Below are positions 7,718 through 16,676 of a stretch of 64,000 bases of DNA, piece by piece; position 1 is the stretch's first letter, and each line of letters opens with the position of its first letter. Source of the DNA: Pseudomonas sp. MF4836 (GTDB lineage: Bacteria > Pseudomonadota > Gammaproteobacteria > Pseudomonadales > Pseudomonadaceae); NCBI RefSeq assembly GCF_002018875.1, contig NZ_MVOL01000007.1, forward strand, positions 310,001-374,000, in the 5' to 3' direction. The notes below the pieces were generated by a model. That model made no database searches. It had not been told where the DNA came from and saw only the letters and a list, made by a program, of their open reading frames with translations. Made by a program: the position numbers and the translations under genes.

Positions 7718-8339
7718 GGCCGCTCCACTGTTCTTTTGATTATTTTTGCTCATCAGGCAGCTGGCGGACGGGACCGCTAGCCGGACGATGGCCGGAGAAC
7801 TTACGACTTTTAGCGACCGGCCAACCTGTCAGCGGCGGCACTCAATAAGCGTGCCGGATTGTCCATTGACGGTGTTTGGCGACCGTTAAAATCCATGTAA
7901 ACAACTGATGTTCATCAGTTTTATTCTTATTAACTATCACGTCCCGGGTACTTGCCTGTTCACTCAGGCTTACTGTTCGGCAAGTTGACCGCAACGTCAG
8001 GACTCAAACTGGTGCACTGAAACTTATTGCACACTTTTGTTCAGGCCATAAGCCCCCTTCAAGCAGCTGATTTCACATAGGAAATCTTGACCATATTTCG
8101 ATCCTGTCAAGTGCGTCAAAATGGTGAGGGGCTGCACCATTTTGCAGTTATTTGATTTTATTCGTTTAAATTCAATAACTTAATATAGATATAAGCTTAT
8201 AAAAAATAATCTTGCTCATTCCAGGAACACCAGCTAGTTTCTATTCCTGACACCGCTGACAGGAATAAACTTGCGCAGCACGGTCGATATAAAACACTTA
8301 GAACCGACATAAGTCGGTCATGCCTGCGAGGAACTCGGA
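7718..8339. promoter_or_regulatory. Divergent control region between the permease and dihydropyrimidinase genes
   Basis: There is no gene in these 620 bases. The right half is AT-rich and should hold promoters for both directions. Three clean inverted repeats stand out: CAAAATGGTG/CACCATTTTG (8117-8144), TATTCCTG/CAGGAATA (8242-8267) and ACCGACATAAGTCGGT (8303-8318), the last just before the hydA ribosome binding site. They are candidate operators for the RutR-like repressor encoded at 12843-13463 or for nitrogen control. Confidence 0.5.
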
Positions 8340-9779
8340 ATGTCTCTGTTGATCCGTGGCGCCACCGTTATTACCCATGATGAAAGTTATAAAGCCGATG
8401 TCTTGTGCGCCGACGGCGTGATCAAGGCCATCGGTAATAACCTGGATATTCCCGCCGGCGTCGACGTGCTCGACGGCAGCGGCCAATACTTGATGCCCGG
8501 CGGCATCGACCCCCACACCCACATGCAATTGCCCTTTATGGGTACCGTGGCCAGCGAAGACTTTTTCAGCGGCACCGCGGCGGGTCTGGCGGGGGGAACC
8601 ACTTCGATCATCGACTTCGTGATTCCCAACCCCCAGCAGTCGTTGCTCGAAGCGTTCCATCAGTGGCGTGGCTGGGCCGAGAAGTCGGCATCCGACTACG
8701 GGTTTCACGTGGCCATTACCTGGTGGAGCGAACAGGTGCGCGAAGAAATGGCTGAGTTGGTGAGCCGGCACGGGGTCAACAGCTTCAAGCATTTCATGGC
8801 TTACAAGAACGCGATCATGGCTGCCGACGACACCCTGGTGGCGAGCTTCGAACGCTGCCTGGAACTGGGTGCGGTGCCCACCGTGCATGCCGAGAACGGC
8901 GAGCTGGTGTATCACCTGCAACGCAAGCTGATGGCCCAGGGCATTACCGGCCCGGAAGCGCACCCGCTGTCGCGGCCCTCGCAGGTCGAAGGCGAAGCCG
9001 CCAGTCGCGCCATTCGCATCGCCGAAACCCTGGGCACGCCGCTGTACCTGGTGCACGTTTCGACCAAGGAAGCCCTCGACGAGATCACCTATGCCCGCAG
9101 CAAAGGCCAGCCGGTCTACGGTGAAGTGCTGGCCGGGCACCTGTTGCTCGACGACAGCGTGTACCGGCACCCGGACTGGCAGACCGCTGCCGGCTACGTG
9201 ATGAGCCCGCCCTTCCGCCCTCGCGGCCACCAGGAGGCGCTGTGGCATGGGCTGCAATCGGGCAACCTGCATACCACCGCCACCGACCACTGCTGCTTCT
9301 GCGCCGAACAAAAGGCCGCCGGGCGCGACGACTTCAGCAAGATCCCCAACGGCACCGCCGGTATCGAAGACCGCATGGCCGTGCTCTGGGACGAAGGGGT
9401 CAATACCGGCCGCCTGTCGATGCAGGACTTTGTGGCCCTGACCTCCACCAACACCGCAAAAATCTTCAACCTCTACCCACGCAAGGGCGCGATCCGTGTC
9501 GGCGCCGATGCCGACCTGGTGCTCTGGGACCCGCTAGGCACCCGCACCATTTCCGCCAAGACCCACCACCAGCAGGTCGACTTCAACATCTTCGAAGGCA
9601 AGACCGTGCGCGGCGTGCCGAGCCACACCATCAGCCAGGGCAAGTTGCTGTGGGTCGACGGCGATCTGCGGGCCGAACGCGGCGCCGGGCGCTACGTGGA
9701 ACGCCCACCCTACCCGGCGGTGTTCGACCTGTTGAGCAAGCGCGCCGAAGCCAGCAAGGCGACGGCCGTAGAGCGCTGA
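8340..9779 (+). CDS. hydA: Dihydropyrimidinase (D-hydantoinase)
   Basis: A 479-residue cyclic amidohydrolase that opens dihydrouracil or dihydrothymine to the N-carbamoyl beta-amino acid, and hydantoins likewise. The amidohydrolase metal site is intact: GGIDPHTHMQLPF with His59 and His61, and NSFKHFMAYKNA with the Lys150 expected to be carbamylated. LYLVHVSTKEALDEI supplies a further metal His and TATDHCCFC the aspartate. Its length is usual. GAGGA lies before the ATG. The divergent permease and carbamoylase, and preT-preA downstream in the same direction, make it the middle step of reductive pyrimidine breakdown. Confidence 0.95.
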   Translation: MSLLIRGATVITHDESYKADVLCADGVIKAIGNNLDIPAGVDVLDGSGQYLMPGGIDPHTHMQLPFMGTVASEDFFSGTAAGLAGGTTSIIDFVIPNPQQSLLEAFHQWRGWAEKSASDYGFHVAITWWSEQVREEMAELVSRHGVNSFKHFMAYKNAIMAADDTLVASFERCLELGAVPTVHAENGELVYHLQRKLMAQGITGPEAHPLSRPSQVEGEAASRAIRIAETLGTPLYLVHVSTKEALDEITYARSKGQPVYGEVLAGHLLLDDSVYRHPDWQTAAGYVMSPPFRPRGHQEALWHGLQSGNLHTTATDHCCFCAEQKAAGRDDFSKIPNGTAGIEDRMAVLWDEGVNTGRLSMQDFVALTSTNTAKIFNLYPRKGAIRVGADADLVLWDPLGTRTISAKTHHQQVDFNIFEGKTVRGVPSHTISQGKLLWVDGDLRAERGAGRYVERPPYPAVFDLLSKRAEASKATAVER

Positions 9780-9827
9780 GGTCGCGCTGTGGTGGGGGCC
9801 GTTGCTATTGCGGTTGCTGCGCCACCG

Positions 9828-9860
9828 AGCGGGAGCAAGCTCCCTCGCCACAGCAGCGCC
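9828..9860. repeat. REP-type palindrome (reverse copy)
   Basis: GGGAGC-AA-GCTCCC at 9831-9844, followed by CTCGCCACAGCAG, is the reverse complement form of the repeat at 1647-1675. It sits between hydA and preT. Confidence 0.75.
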
Positions 9861-9983
9861 CTCGCCACGGTGAACGCGCTGACTACAGTGCGTTCGCCAG
9901 CCACTAAAAGCGTCTTTGCCACAGCGCTGTGAAAAAACAATGCCCGTCAGAGGCAATCGAGAAAAAACCGTGAGGCCTTAACC

Positions 9984-11351
9984 GTGATCAAGACCTTGAA
10001 CCACTTGCCCCACCCCATCGCAGACAACGCCACCCTGGCCAGTCATTTCACCGACCTGGCGCCGCCGCTGAACGCGCGCCAGGCCCATCTGGAGGCGTCG
10101 CGCTGCCTGTATTGCTACGACGCACCTTGCGTCAATGCGTGCCCCAGCGAGATCGATATCCCGTCGTTCATCCGCAATATCCACACCGATAACGTCCAGG
10201 GTGCAGCGCAGAAAATCCTCTCGGCCAATATCCTCGGCGGCAGCTGCGCCCGGGTCTGCCCGACGGAAATCCTCTGCCAGCAGGCCTGCGTGCGCAACAA
10301 CGCCCAGGAGTGCGCGCCGGTGCTGATCGGCCTGCTGCAACGCTACGCCGTGGACAACGCACACTTCAGCCAGCACCCGTTCCAGCGCGCCGCGTCTACC
10401 GGCAAGCGCATTGCCGTGGTCGGCGCCGGCCCGGCGGGTCTGGCCTGCGCCCACCGCAGCGCCCTGCATGGGCACGAGGTGGTGATTTTCGAGGCTCGGG
10501 AAAAAGCCGGTGGCCTCAACGAATACGGGATCGCCAAATACAAGCTGGTGGATGACTTTGCCCAGCAGGAGCTGGAATTTTTGCTGGGCATCGGCGGCAT
10601 CGAAATCCGCCATGGGCACACGCTCGGTGACAACCTGAGCCTGACCGAGCTGCACCAGCAGTTCGACTCGGTGTTTCTCGGCCTGGGCCTGGCCGCCAGC
10701 AAACAGCTGGGGCTGGCCCACGAAGACGCGCCGGGCATGCTCGCCGCCACCGACTACATCCGCGAATTGCGCCAGGCCGATGACCTCGGCCAATTGCCGG
10801 TGGCTGACCGCTGCATCGTACTTGGCGCCGGCAACACCGCCATCGATATGGCGGTGCAGATGGCGCGCCTCGGCGCGAGGGATGTGAACCTGGTGTATCG
10901 CCGTGGCCTCGAGGAAATGGGCGCCACCGAACACGAGCAGGACATCGCCAAGGCCAATCAGGTGCGTCTGCTGACCTGGGCCGCGCCGCAGGAGGTGCTG
11001 CTGGATGAACAGGGGCAAGTACGCGGCATGCGCTTCGCCCGTACCCGACTGGTGGAGGGCCGGTTGCAGACCACCGGCGAGACCTTTGAACTGGCCGCCG
11101 ACGGGATATTCAAGGCCATCGGCCAGGCCTTCGACGGCGCAGCCCTGAGCGACCCGCTGGCCCGGGAACTGAAGCGCGCGGGCGAGCGCATCCAGGTGGA
11201 TGAACAGCTGCGCACCAGCATCCCCGGGGTCTATGCCGGCGGCGACTGCGTCAGCCTCGGCCAGGACCTCACCGTGCAGGCGGTGCAACACGGCAAGCTG
11301 GCCGCAGAAGCCATGCATGCCCAACTCATGCTCAATGTGGAGGCTGCGTAA
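9984..11351 (+). CDS. preT: NAD-dependent dihydropyrimidine dehydrogenase subunit PreT
   Basis: A 455-residue flavin and iron-sulfur subunit that passes electrons between NAD(P)H and PreA during reduction of uracil and thymine. The N-terminal part is a glutamate-synthase-like 4Fe-4S domain: CLYCYDAPCVNACPSEIDIP, then GSCARVCPTEILC and QQACVRN. A FAD site follows in IAVVGAGPAGLACAHRSAL and a nucleotide site in CIVLGAGNTAIDMAVQMARL. The C-terminus has GVYAGGDCV. The start is GTG, with GAGG eight bases upstream. Its stop is directly followed by the preA ATG, so the two are co-translated. Confidence 0.94.
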   Translation: MIKTLNHLPHPIADNATLASHFTDLAPPLNARQAHLEASRCLYCYDAPCVNACPSEIDIPSFIRNIHTDNVQGAAQKILSANILGGSCARVCPTEILCQQACVRNNAQECAPVLIGLLQRYAVDNAHFSQHPFQRAASTGKRIAVVGAGPAGLACAHRSALHGHEVVIFEAREKAGGLNEYGIAKYKLVDDFAQQELEFLLGIGGIEIRHGHTLGDNLSLTELHQQFDSVFLGLGLAASKQLGLAHEDAPGMLAATDYIRELRQADDLGQLPVADRCIVLGAGNTAIDMAVQMARLGARDVNLVYRRGLEEMGATEHEQDIAKANQVRLLTWAAPQEVLLDEQGQVRGMRFARTRLVEGRLQTTGETFELAADGIFKAIGQAFDGAALSDPLARELKRAGERIQVDEQLRTSIPGVYAGGDCVSLGQDLTVQAVQHGKLAAEAMHAQLMLNVEAA

Positions 11352-12626
11352 ATGGCCGATCTCTCGATTGTCTTCGCCGGCATCAAAGCCCCCAACCCAT
11401 TCTGGCTGGCCTCGGCGCCCCCCACCGACAAGGCCTATAACGTGGTGCGCGCGTTCGAAGCCGGCTGGGGTGGCGTGGTCTGGAAAACCCTGGGCGAGGA
11501 CCCGGCAGCGGTCAACGTCTCGTCGCGCTACTCGGCGCATTTCGGGCCCAACCGCGAGGTGATGGGCATCAACAATATCGAGCTGATCACCGACCGCTCC
11601 CTGGAAATCAACCTGCGGGAAATCACCCAGGTGAAAAAGGACTGGCCGGACCGGGCGCTGATTGTGTCGCTGATGGTGCCCTGCGTTGAAGAGTCGTGGA
11701 AACACATCCTGCCCCTGGTGGAGGCTACCGGCGCCGATGGCATCGAGCTGAATTTCGGCTGCCCCCACGGCATGCCGGAACGGGGCATGGGCGCGGCCGT
11801 GGGCCAGGTGCCGGAATACGTCGAGCAGGTGACCCGCTGGTGCAAGACCTATTGCTCGCTGCCGGTGATCGTCAAGCTCACGCCGAACATCACTGACATC
11901 CGACTCGCAGCGCGGGCGGCCCACCGTGGAGGAGCGGACGCGGTGTCGTTGATCAACACCATCAACTCCATCACCAGCGTCGACCTGGAACGCATGGTGG
12001 CCCACCCCATGGTCGGCAGCCAGAGCACCCACGGCGGCTATTGCGGTTCGGCGGTCAAGCCGATTGCGCTGAACATGGTCGCGGAAATTGCCCGTGACCC
12101 GCAGACCCGGGGGCTGCCGATCTGCGGCATTGGCGGCATTGGCAACTGGCGCGATGCGGCGGAATTCGTGGCCCTGGGCTGCGGGGCGGTGCAGGTGTGC
12201 ACCGCGGCGATGCTGCATGGGTTTCGGATTGTCGAGGAGATGAAGGACGGCCTGTCGCGGTGGATGGACAGCCAGGGCTACAGCAGCCTGCAGGAGTTCT
12301 CGGGCAAGGCCGTGGGCAACACCACTGACTGGAAGTACCTGGATATCAACTACCAGGTGATCGCCAAGATCGACCAGGCGGCGTGCATCGGTTGCGGGCG
12401 CTGCCACATCGCCTGCGAAGACACCTCGCACCAGGCCATCGCCAGCATCCGGCAGGCGGACGGCACCCATAAATATGAAGTGATCGACGACGAATGCGTG
12501 GGCTGCAACCTGTGCCAGATCACCTGCCCGGTGCAGGACTGCATCGAAATGGCCCCCCAGGAAACCGGCAAACCCTTCCTCGACTGGCTGCATGACCCGC
12601 GCAACCCGTATTGCGAAGCGGTGTGA
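11352..12626 (+). CDS. preA: NAD-dependent dihydropyrimidine dehydrogenase subunit PreA
   Basis: A 424-residue catalytic subunit that reduces uracil or thymine to the dihydro form at an FMN, in the cytoplasm. The dihydroorotate-dehydrogenase-like barrel covers about residues 1-310: FAGIKAPNPFWLASAPPTDK, ELNFGCPHGMPERGMGAAVG, IVKLTPNITDI and GIGGIGNWRDAAEF. A C-terminal ferredoxin domain has two clusters, CIGCGRCHIACE and CVGCNLCQITCP. There are no bases between preT and preA. It completes the set of enzymes needed to turn uracil into beta-alanine together with hydA and the carbamoylase. Confidence 0.95.
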   Translation: MADLSIVFAGIKAPNPFWLASAPPTDKAYNVVRAFEAGWGGVVWKTLGEDPAAVNVSSRYSAHFGPNREVMGINNIELITDRSLEINLREITQVKKDWPDRALIVSLMVPCVEESWKHILPLVEATGADGIELNFGCPHGMPERGMGAAVGQVPEYVEQVTRWCKTYCSLPVIVKLTPNITDIRLAARAAHRGGADAVSLINTINSITSVDLERMVAHPMVGSQSTHGGYCGSAVKPIALNMVAEIARDPQTRGLPICGIGGIGNWRDAAEFVALGCGAVQVCTAAMLHGFRIVEEMKDGLSRWMDSQGYSSLQEFSGKAVGNTTDWKYLDINYQVIAKIDQAACIGCGRCHIACEDTSHQAIASIRQADGTHKYEVIDDECVGCNLCQITCPVQDCIEMAPQETGKPFLDWLHDPRNPYCEAV

Positions 12627-12640
12627 GTATGCCAGCCTGA

Positions 12641-12835
12641 ATCCACCTGACCCTCCACGGCGCCCACGCCGGCCAGCGCAACCTCGCAAGCTCGGCAGCG
12701 GCTACGACTGTATCCGCTGCCGGAGTTCGGGCCGCGTTCGGACGCTGGGCGTCAAAACCGTCCGACATCCACCTGATACTCCACGGCGCTCACACCGGCC
12801 AGCGCAACCTCGCGGGCTCGGCAGTGAGCGGCTAC
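12641..12835. repeat. Two tandem copies of the REP-like repeat
   Basis: Copy one at 12641-12705 and copy two at 12767-12835 both run ATCCACCTGA, CTCCACGGCGC, CCGGCCAGCGCAACCTCGC, GCTCGGCAG, GCGGCTAC, with few differences. They separate the convergent preA gene and TetR regulator gene and could double as a termination or mRNA-stability element. Confidence 0.7.
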
Positions 12836-12842
12836 GGAGGCT

Positions 12843-13463
12843 TCAGGGTTCCAGGCCGATGCCGCGCAGGATGACGCTGGTGACGGTTTGCAGGGCGCGT
12901 TCGAATTGCATGTCGGAGAGTGGCTGGTGATCGTTGAGGATCATCACCTGGTGGTCGAAGTCGGCGTAGTGCTGGGTCGAGGCCCAGATCATGTACAGCA
13001 GGCTTGAAGGCTCCACCGGCAGGATGCGTTTGTCTTCGACCCACTGGCGGATTTTCGCTTCTTTCATTTTTGCCCAGTCATACAGGCTGGCATCCAGCGC
13101 TTCGCCGAGGGTCGGTGCGCCGTGGATGATTTCGTTGGCCCAGACTTTCGATCCGTAGGGCCGGCTGCGGGAGTGGTTCATCTTGGCGCGGATGTAGCTG
13201 CTGAGGACCACCCGCGGGTCATCGAACATCTCGAAGCACAGGGCATCCTGTTTCCATACTTCCAGCAGGTCGAACAGCACTGCGCTGTACAGCTCGCTCT
13301 TGGTGCTGAAGTAGTAATGCAGGTTGGAGCGCGGCAGTTGCACCTCTTCGGCGATGTCGGCCATGGCCGTGCCGCCATAGCCCTTTTCAGCGAAGACTTT
13401 CTCGGCGGCGAGGAGGATTTTTTCAACGTTACTGCGGCGGATTTCGATCTTGTGATTGCCCAT
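12843..13463 (-). CDS. TetR-family regulator, RutR-like
   Basis: A 206-residue repressor-type protein. The N-terminal helix-turn-helix runs about residues 12-55 (ILLAAEKVFAEKGYGGTAMA, IAEEVQLPRSNLHYYFSTKS). The C-terminal ligand domain ends with FMIWASTQHYADF-like text, here YMIWASTQHYADFDHQVMI, which is the hallmark of RutR, the uracil-sensing regulator. The ATG at 13463 follows CAGGGAGCCCTC. The longer open frame to 14135 is an artefact. Its place beside preA makes it the likely regulator of the pyrimidine cluster, with uracil, thymine or a dihydro derivative as effector. That is inference. Confidence 0.88.
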   Translation of the reverse strand: MGNHKIEIRRSNVEKILLAAEKVFAEKGYGGTAMADIAEEVQLPRSNLHYYFSTKSELYSAVLFDLLEVWKQDALCFEMFDDPRVVLSSYIRAKMNHSRSRPYGSKVWANEIIHGAPTLGEALDASLYDWAKMKEAKIRQWVEDKRILPVEPSSLLYMIWASTQHYADFDHQVMILNDHQPLSDMQFERALQTVTSVILRGIGLEP

Positions 13464-13715
13464 GAGGGCTCCCTGAAGACAACGTGGCTCAAGACTAGCA
13501 TCCGCTCCAGAGCGGGGCGAGGTCTGCTCGGCCACGCAGCCGCCCCTCTCGCCACAACAGGCGAGATTGGGTAGGATCGCCCTCCCATTCATTGGCAGAC
13601 GCTGCCGCAGTGCCCCGTCCAGACGTTGATTCGCGACCCGGGCACCCGCTCCCTCTGCACGAATGCCGGCCCTGCCCTGTCGCCGGCCATCTGTCCTGTT
13701 ACCGATGGAACACTC

Positions 13716-14156
13716 ATGACTATTCGCCCACGCAACGCTGCCGACGACCAGCCGCTTGCCGACCTGTGGCAGCGTTCGGTACGCGCCACCCACGACTTCC
13801 TTAGCGAAGACGATATCCAGTTGCTCTACCCCCTGGTGCGCGACGCCTACCTGCCGGCCCTCAAGACCTGGCTCTGGCAACACCCCGATGGCAGCCCGGG
13901 TGGTTTTATTGCCACCGCGGGCGACAAGGTGGAGATGCTGTTTATCGAACCGGCACAACGCGGCCAGGGCATCGGCCGCCAATTGCTGGATTACGTGCGC
14001 GCCCGGCACCCGAGCCTCAGTGTCGACGTCAACCAGCAGAACCCCCAGGCCCACGGCTTTTATCGGCACTACGGTTTCGAAGACATCGGCTGCTCGCCGA
14101 CCGATGGCGAGGGCCGGCCCTTTCAGATCATCCATATGCGCCTGGCGCAGCGTTGA
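13716..14156 (+). CDS. GNAT acetyltransferase, YjaB-like
   Basis: A 146-residue single-domain N-acetyltransferase. It matches the E. coli YjaB pattern as I remember it: LWQRSVRATHDFLSEDDI near the start and SVDVNQQNPQAHGFYRHYGF near the end. The acetyl-CoA loop is visible as EPAQRGQGIGRQLLDYV. The start at 13716 gives the family length, and an upstream in-frame ATG at 13626 would add 30 unlike residues. It stands between the TetR gene and copC. The acceptor substrate is not known for this family. Confidence 0.88.
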   Translation: MTIRPRNAADDQPLADLWQRSVRATHDFLSEDDIQLLYPLVRDAYLPALKTWLWQHPDGSPGGFIATAGDKVEMLFIEPAQRGQGIGRQLLDYVRARHPSLSVDVNQQNPQAHGFYRHYGFEDIGCSPTDGEGRPFQIIHMRLAQR

Positions 14157-14237
14157 AAATCCACTGGCCGGCGTTTCATTCGCCGGCCGCTTCGTGCTCT
14201 ATTGAGCACCCGTCGTCTTCCTCGAAGGTATCCCACG

Positions 14238-14603
14238 ATGCTCCTGAAAAAACTCCTCACCACCAGCGCCCTGCTGGCTTCCCTGTTGGCCGCTTCCTCG
14301 GTGTTCGCCCACGCCCATCTACAAGTCAGCACCCCGGCCGCTGATAGTGTGGTGACGTCACCGCAGGCCTTGCGCCTGGTGTTCTCCGAAGGCGTCGAGG
14401 CCAGCTTCACCCAGGTCAGCCTGAGCCGGGACGGCGCGCCGGTGGCGCTCAATGGCCTGGCCACCGAAGGCGCGGACAAGAAGACCCTGGTGGTGACCCC
14501 GGCCGCCCCGCTGGCGGCAGGCACCTACAAGGTCGACTGGCACGCAGTGTCGGTCGACACCCATAAAAGCGCCGGCAGCTACAGCTTCAAGGTCGGTCAG
14601 TAA
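14238..14603 (+). CDS. copC: Copper resistance protein CopC
   Basis: A 121-residue periplasmic copper-binding protein. A signal peptide of 24 residues ends SSVFA, so the mature protein starts HAHLQVS, placing His at position 1 as in Cu(II)-binding CopC proteins. The rest is the CopC beta-sandwich: FSEGVEASFTQVSLSRDG, then AGTYKVDWHAVSVDTHKSAG and a closing YSFKVG. There is no Met-rich Cu(I) site. It lies three bases before copD, so the pair forms an operon for copper uptake or tolerance. The start at 14238 was chosen because the signal peptide begins there (MLLKKLL). Confidence 0.92.
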   Translation: MLLKKLLTTSALLASLLAASSVFAHAHLQVSTPAADSVVTSPQALRLVFSEGVEASFTQVSLSRDGAPVALNGLATEGADKKTLVVTPAAPLAAGTYKVDWHAVSVDTHKSAGSYSFKVGQ

Positions 14604-14606
14604 TTC

Positions 14607-15473
14607 ATGTCGAGCCTGCTGGTGCTGTGCCGGTTTGTGCACTTCACGATGGTGTTGATGCTGTTCGGGGCCTGGGTCTTTGGCCCCCTGCTGCTGGGCC
14701 GTGGTGATAGCCACCCGGTGCTGCATCGGCGCCTCGCTCGCATCAGCACCGGGCTGGCGACCCTGGCGCTGCTCAGCGGGGTCTGCTGGCTGCTGCTGAT
14801 CACCGCCAGCATGGCCGATTCCTGGTCGGCGGCGCTGGACCCGGCAACCGTGCAATTGGTGCTGGGCAAGACCTTCTTTGGCCAGGTCTGGTCCTGGCAC
14901 CTGCTGTTCAATGCCCTGCTGCTGGGGGTGCTGCTGAGCCCCCTGCGCACTCGTCTGCCGCTCAAGCTGAGCCTCGCCGCGCTGCTGTTGGCAACCCTGG
15001 CCCCGGTGGGCCACGGCGCCATGCTCGATGGGCTGGCGGGCCAGTTGCTGATCCTCAATCAGATCGTGCATTTGAGTTGCGTCGGGGTCTGGCTCGGCGG
15101 GCTGATGCTGTTGTCGTTACTGTTGCTGCAGCCGAACCCCACCGCGATGGAAGGGGTTCTAAGGCGCTTCAGCGGCGTGGGTTACGCCCTGGTGGCGGGC
15201 TTGCTGCTCAGTGGCCTGATCAATGTCCGGGTGTTGACCGGGCACTGGTGGCCGACGCCGCTGTTCAGCGGCTTCGCCCTGATTCTGCTGATCAAGGCAC
15301 TGCTGGTGTCGGCCATGCTGGGCCTGGCGCTGCTGCACCGCCTGCGCCTGCCTGGCTGCGACCAGCGCCTGGGGGCGCTGCGCAATAGCGTGCTGCTGGA
15401 GTGGCTGCTGGGGGTCGCGGCCGTGGCCGCCGTTTCCCTGTTGGGCACCCTGCCGCCGATGCAGGCGGTGTAG
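14607..15473 (+). CDS. copD: Copper resistance protein CopD
   Basis: A 288-residue inner-membrane protein with about eight transmembrane segments, the usual partner of CopC in moving copper across the inner membrane. CopD features include FVHFTMVLMLFGAWVFGPLL at the start, QVWSWHLLFNALLLGVLL, LNQIVHLSCVGVWLGGLMLL with a conserved His, and GYALVAGLLLSGLINVRV. It starts three bases after copC and is followed by a hairpin terminator shared with the convergent efflux adaptor gene. Confidence 0.92.
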   Translation: MSSLLVLCRFVHFTMVLMLFGAWVFGPLLLGRGDSHPVLHRRLARISTGLATLALLSGVCWLLLITASMADSWSAALDPATVQLVLGKTFFGQVWSWHLLFNALLLGVLLSPLRTRLPLKLSLAALLLATLAPVGHGAMLDGLAGQLLILNQIVHLSCVGVWLGGLMLLSLLLLQPNPTAMEGVLRRFSGVGYALVAGLLLSGLINVRVLTGHWWPTPLFSGFALILLIKALLVSAMLGLALLHRLRLPGCDQRLGALRNSVLLEWLLGVAAVAAVSLLGTLPPMQAV

Positions 15474-15480
15474 GCCGCAC

Positions 15481-15538
15481 AACCTGTTCACGCTCCCGGG
15501 GAGCTTTTAACGCTCAATGGGCCACGCGCAAACAGGTT
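15481..15538. terminator. Hairpin between convergent copD and efflux adaptor genes
   Basis: GCTCC-CGG-GGAGC (15492-15504) is followed by TTTT for the plus strand. AACCTGTT (15481-15488) and AACAGGTT (15531-15538) make a wider outer stem. The position between convergent genes fits a terminator. Confidence 0.55.
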
Positions 15539-15539
15539 C

Positions 15540-16676
15540 TCAGGGCGTGACCGAGGTATCGATACTCACCACCACCGACATCCCCGGGCGCAGGCGCTGG
15601 CTTTCAGCCTGGTCCGGGTCGACGGTGATGCGCACCGGCACCCGCTGGGCGATCTTGACGAAGTTGCCGGTGGCGTTATCGGCTTGCAGCAGGCTGAACT
15701 CCGAGCCGGTGGCCGGGGAAATCCGCTGCACCCGGCCGGTGAATTTGCGATGGTTCAAGGCGTCCACGGTGAAACTCGCCGGCTGGCCGATGCGCACGCT
15801 GTCCATCTGGGTCTCTTTCATGTTGGCGATGATCCACAGCTGGTTCGGCACCAGCGCCATCAACTGCGCGCCGGAATTGACGTAGGCCCCCAGGCGCACG
15901 CCGATCTGGCCCAACTGGCCGTCGCGCGGCGCGAGGATCCGGGTGTTGGACAAGTCGATCCGCGCTAGTTGCACCGCCGCTTCGGCGCTGGCGACCGCCG
16001 CCTCCAGCGAGCCACGGTTGACGATCACCGTCTGCAGGTCCTGGCGCGCGATTTCCAGGGATGCCTGGGCCTGGGCCACGGCGGCGATGGTCTGGGCGTT
16101 GGCGGCGCGGGTCACGTCCAGCTCGCGCTGGGACACCGACCCGTCGCTGACCAACGCCTGGTTGCGCCGCAGGTCGGCCGCGCTTTTTTGCGCCTGGGCC
16201 TGGCTGTCGGCCAGGGCCGCCTGGCGCAGCTTGATGGTGGCCTCGGCGCTGTTGCGCTGCTGCACCACATTGGCCAGGGCGGCTTTCTGCACCGCCAGCT
16301 GGGCCAGAGACTGATCCAGGCGCTGCTGGTAGATGCGGTCATCCAGGCGCACCAGCAGGTCGCCAGCCTTGACGAACTGGAAGTCCTGCACCGGCACTTC
16401 GAACACATAGCCGCTCAACTGCGGGCCGATGATGGTCACCTGACCACGCACCAGGGCGTTCTCGGTGGTTTCCACGGCGCTGCCGAACGGTGGCAACTGC
16501 CAGGCATAGAGCACGATCGCCACGCCGACAATGGCGATGGCGGCAAAGCCCAGGGACGAGATGATCCGCACCCGCAACGAGCGCGGCTCGGTCACCGGGG
16601 TCGGGGTCGACGGCGGCGCCGTGCCTTCCGGGGTCGAAGCGATGGCATTGGTGGTCGTGGTGGTCGGTTCGCTCAT
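15540..16676 (-). CDS. HlyD/EmrA-family efflux adaptor
   Basis: A 378-residue adaptor anchored in the inner membrane and reaching across the periplasm. A Pro/Thr-rich cytoplasmic tail (residues 1-32) precedes one transmembrane helix (about 33-55, IISSLGFAAIAIVGVAIVLY). Next come a lipoyl half (TENALVRGQVTIIGPQLSGY), a long coiled-coil hairpin of Ala/Gln-rich helices, the second lipoyl half (ILAPRDGQLGQIGVRLGAYV) and a beta-barrel. The start at 16676 overlaps the stop of the transporter gene by four bases (ATGA), so it is coupled to it. No outer-membrane factor is encoded nearby. Confidence 0.9.
   Translation of the reverse strand: MSEPTTTTTNAIASTPEGTAPPSTPTPVTEPRSLRVRIISSLGFAAIAIVGVAIVLYAWQLPPFGSAVETTENALVRGQVTIIGPQLSGYVFEVPVQDFQFVKAGDLLVRLDDRIYQQRLDQSLAQLAVQKAALANVVQQRNSAEATIKLRQAALADSQAQAQKSAADLRRNQALVSDGSVSQRELDVTRAANAQTIAAVAQAQASLEIARQDLQTVIVNRGSLEAAVASAEAAVQLARIDLSNTRILAPRDGQLGQIGVRLGAYVNSGAQLMALVPNQLWIIANMKETQMDSVRIGQPASFTVDALNHRKFTGRVQRISPATGSEFSLLQADNATGNFVKIAQRVPVRITVDPDQAESQRLRPGMSVVVSIDTSVTP

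Noticed and set aside
8117..8144. NtrC site in the pyrimidine control region
   Set aside because: TGCACC is present, but the palindrome is arranged ATGGTG-N8-CACCAT, the reverse of the NtrC pattern, and no sigma-54 GG/GC pair with the right spacing was found nearby.
9978..12689. Minus-strand open frame of 903 residues over preT and preA
   Set aside because: The plus-strand genes have clear motifs, cofactor sites and coupling. The reverse frame is a GC-rich shadow.
12843..14135. A 430-residue form of the TetR regulator
   Set aside because: The first 224 residues overlap the YjaB-like gene in reverse and resemble nothing. The HTH domain begins at the ATG at 13463, which has a good ribosome binding site.
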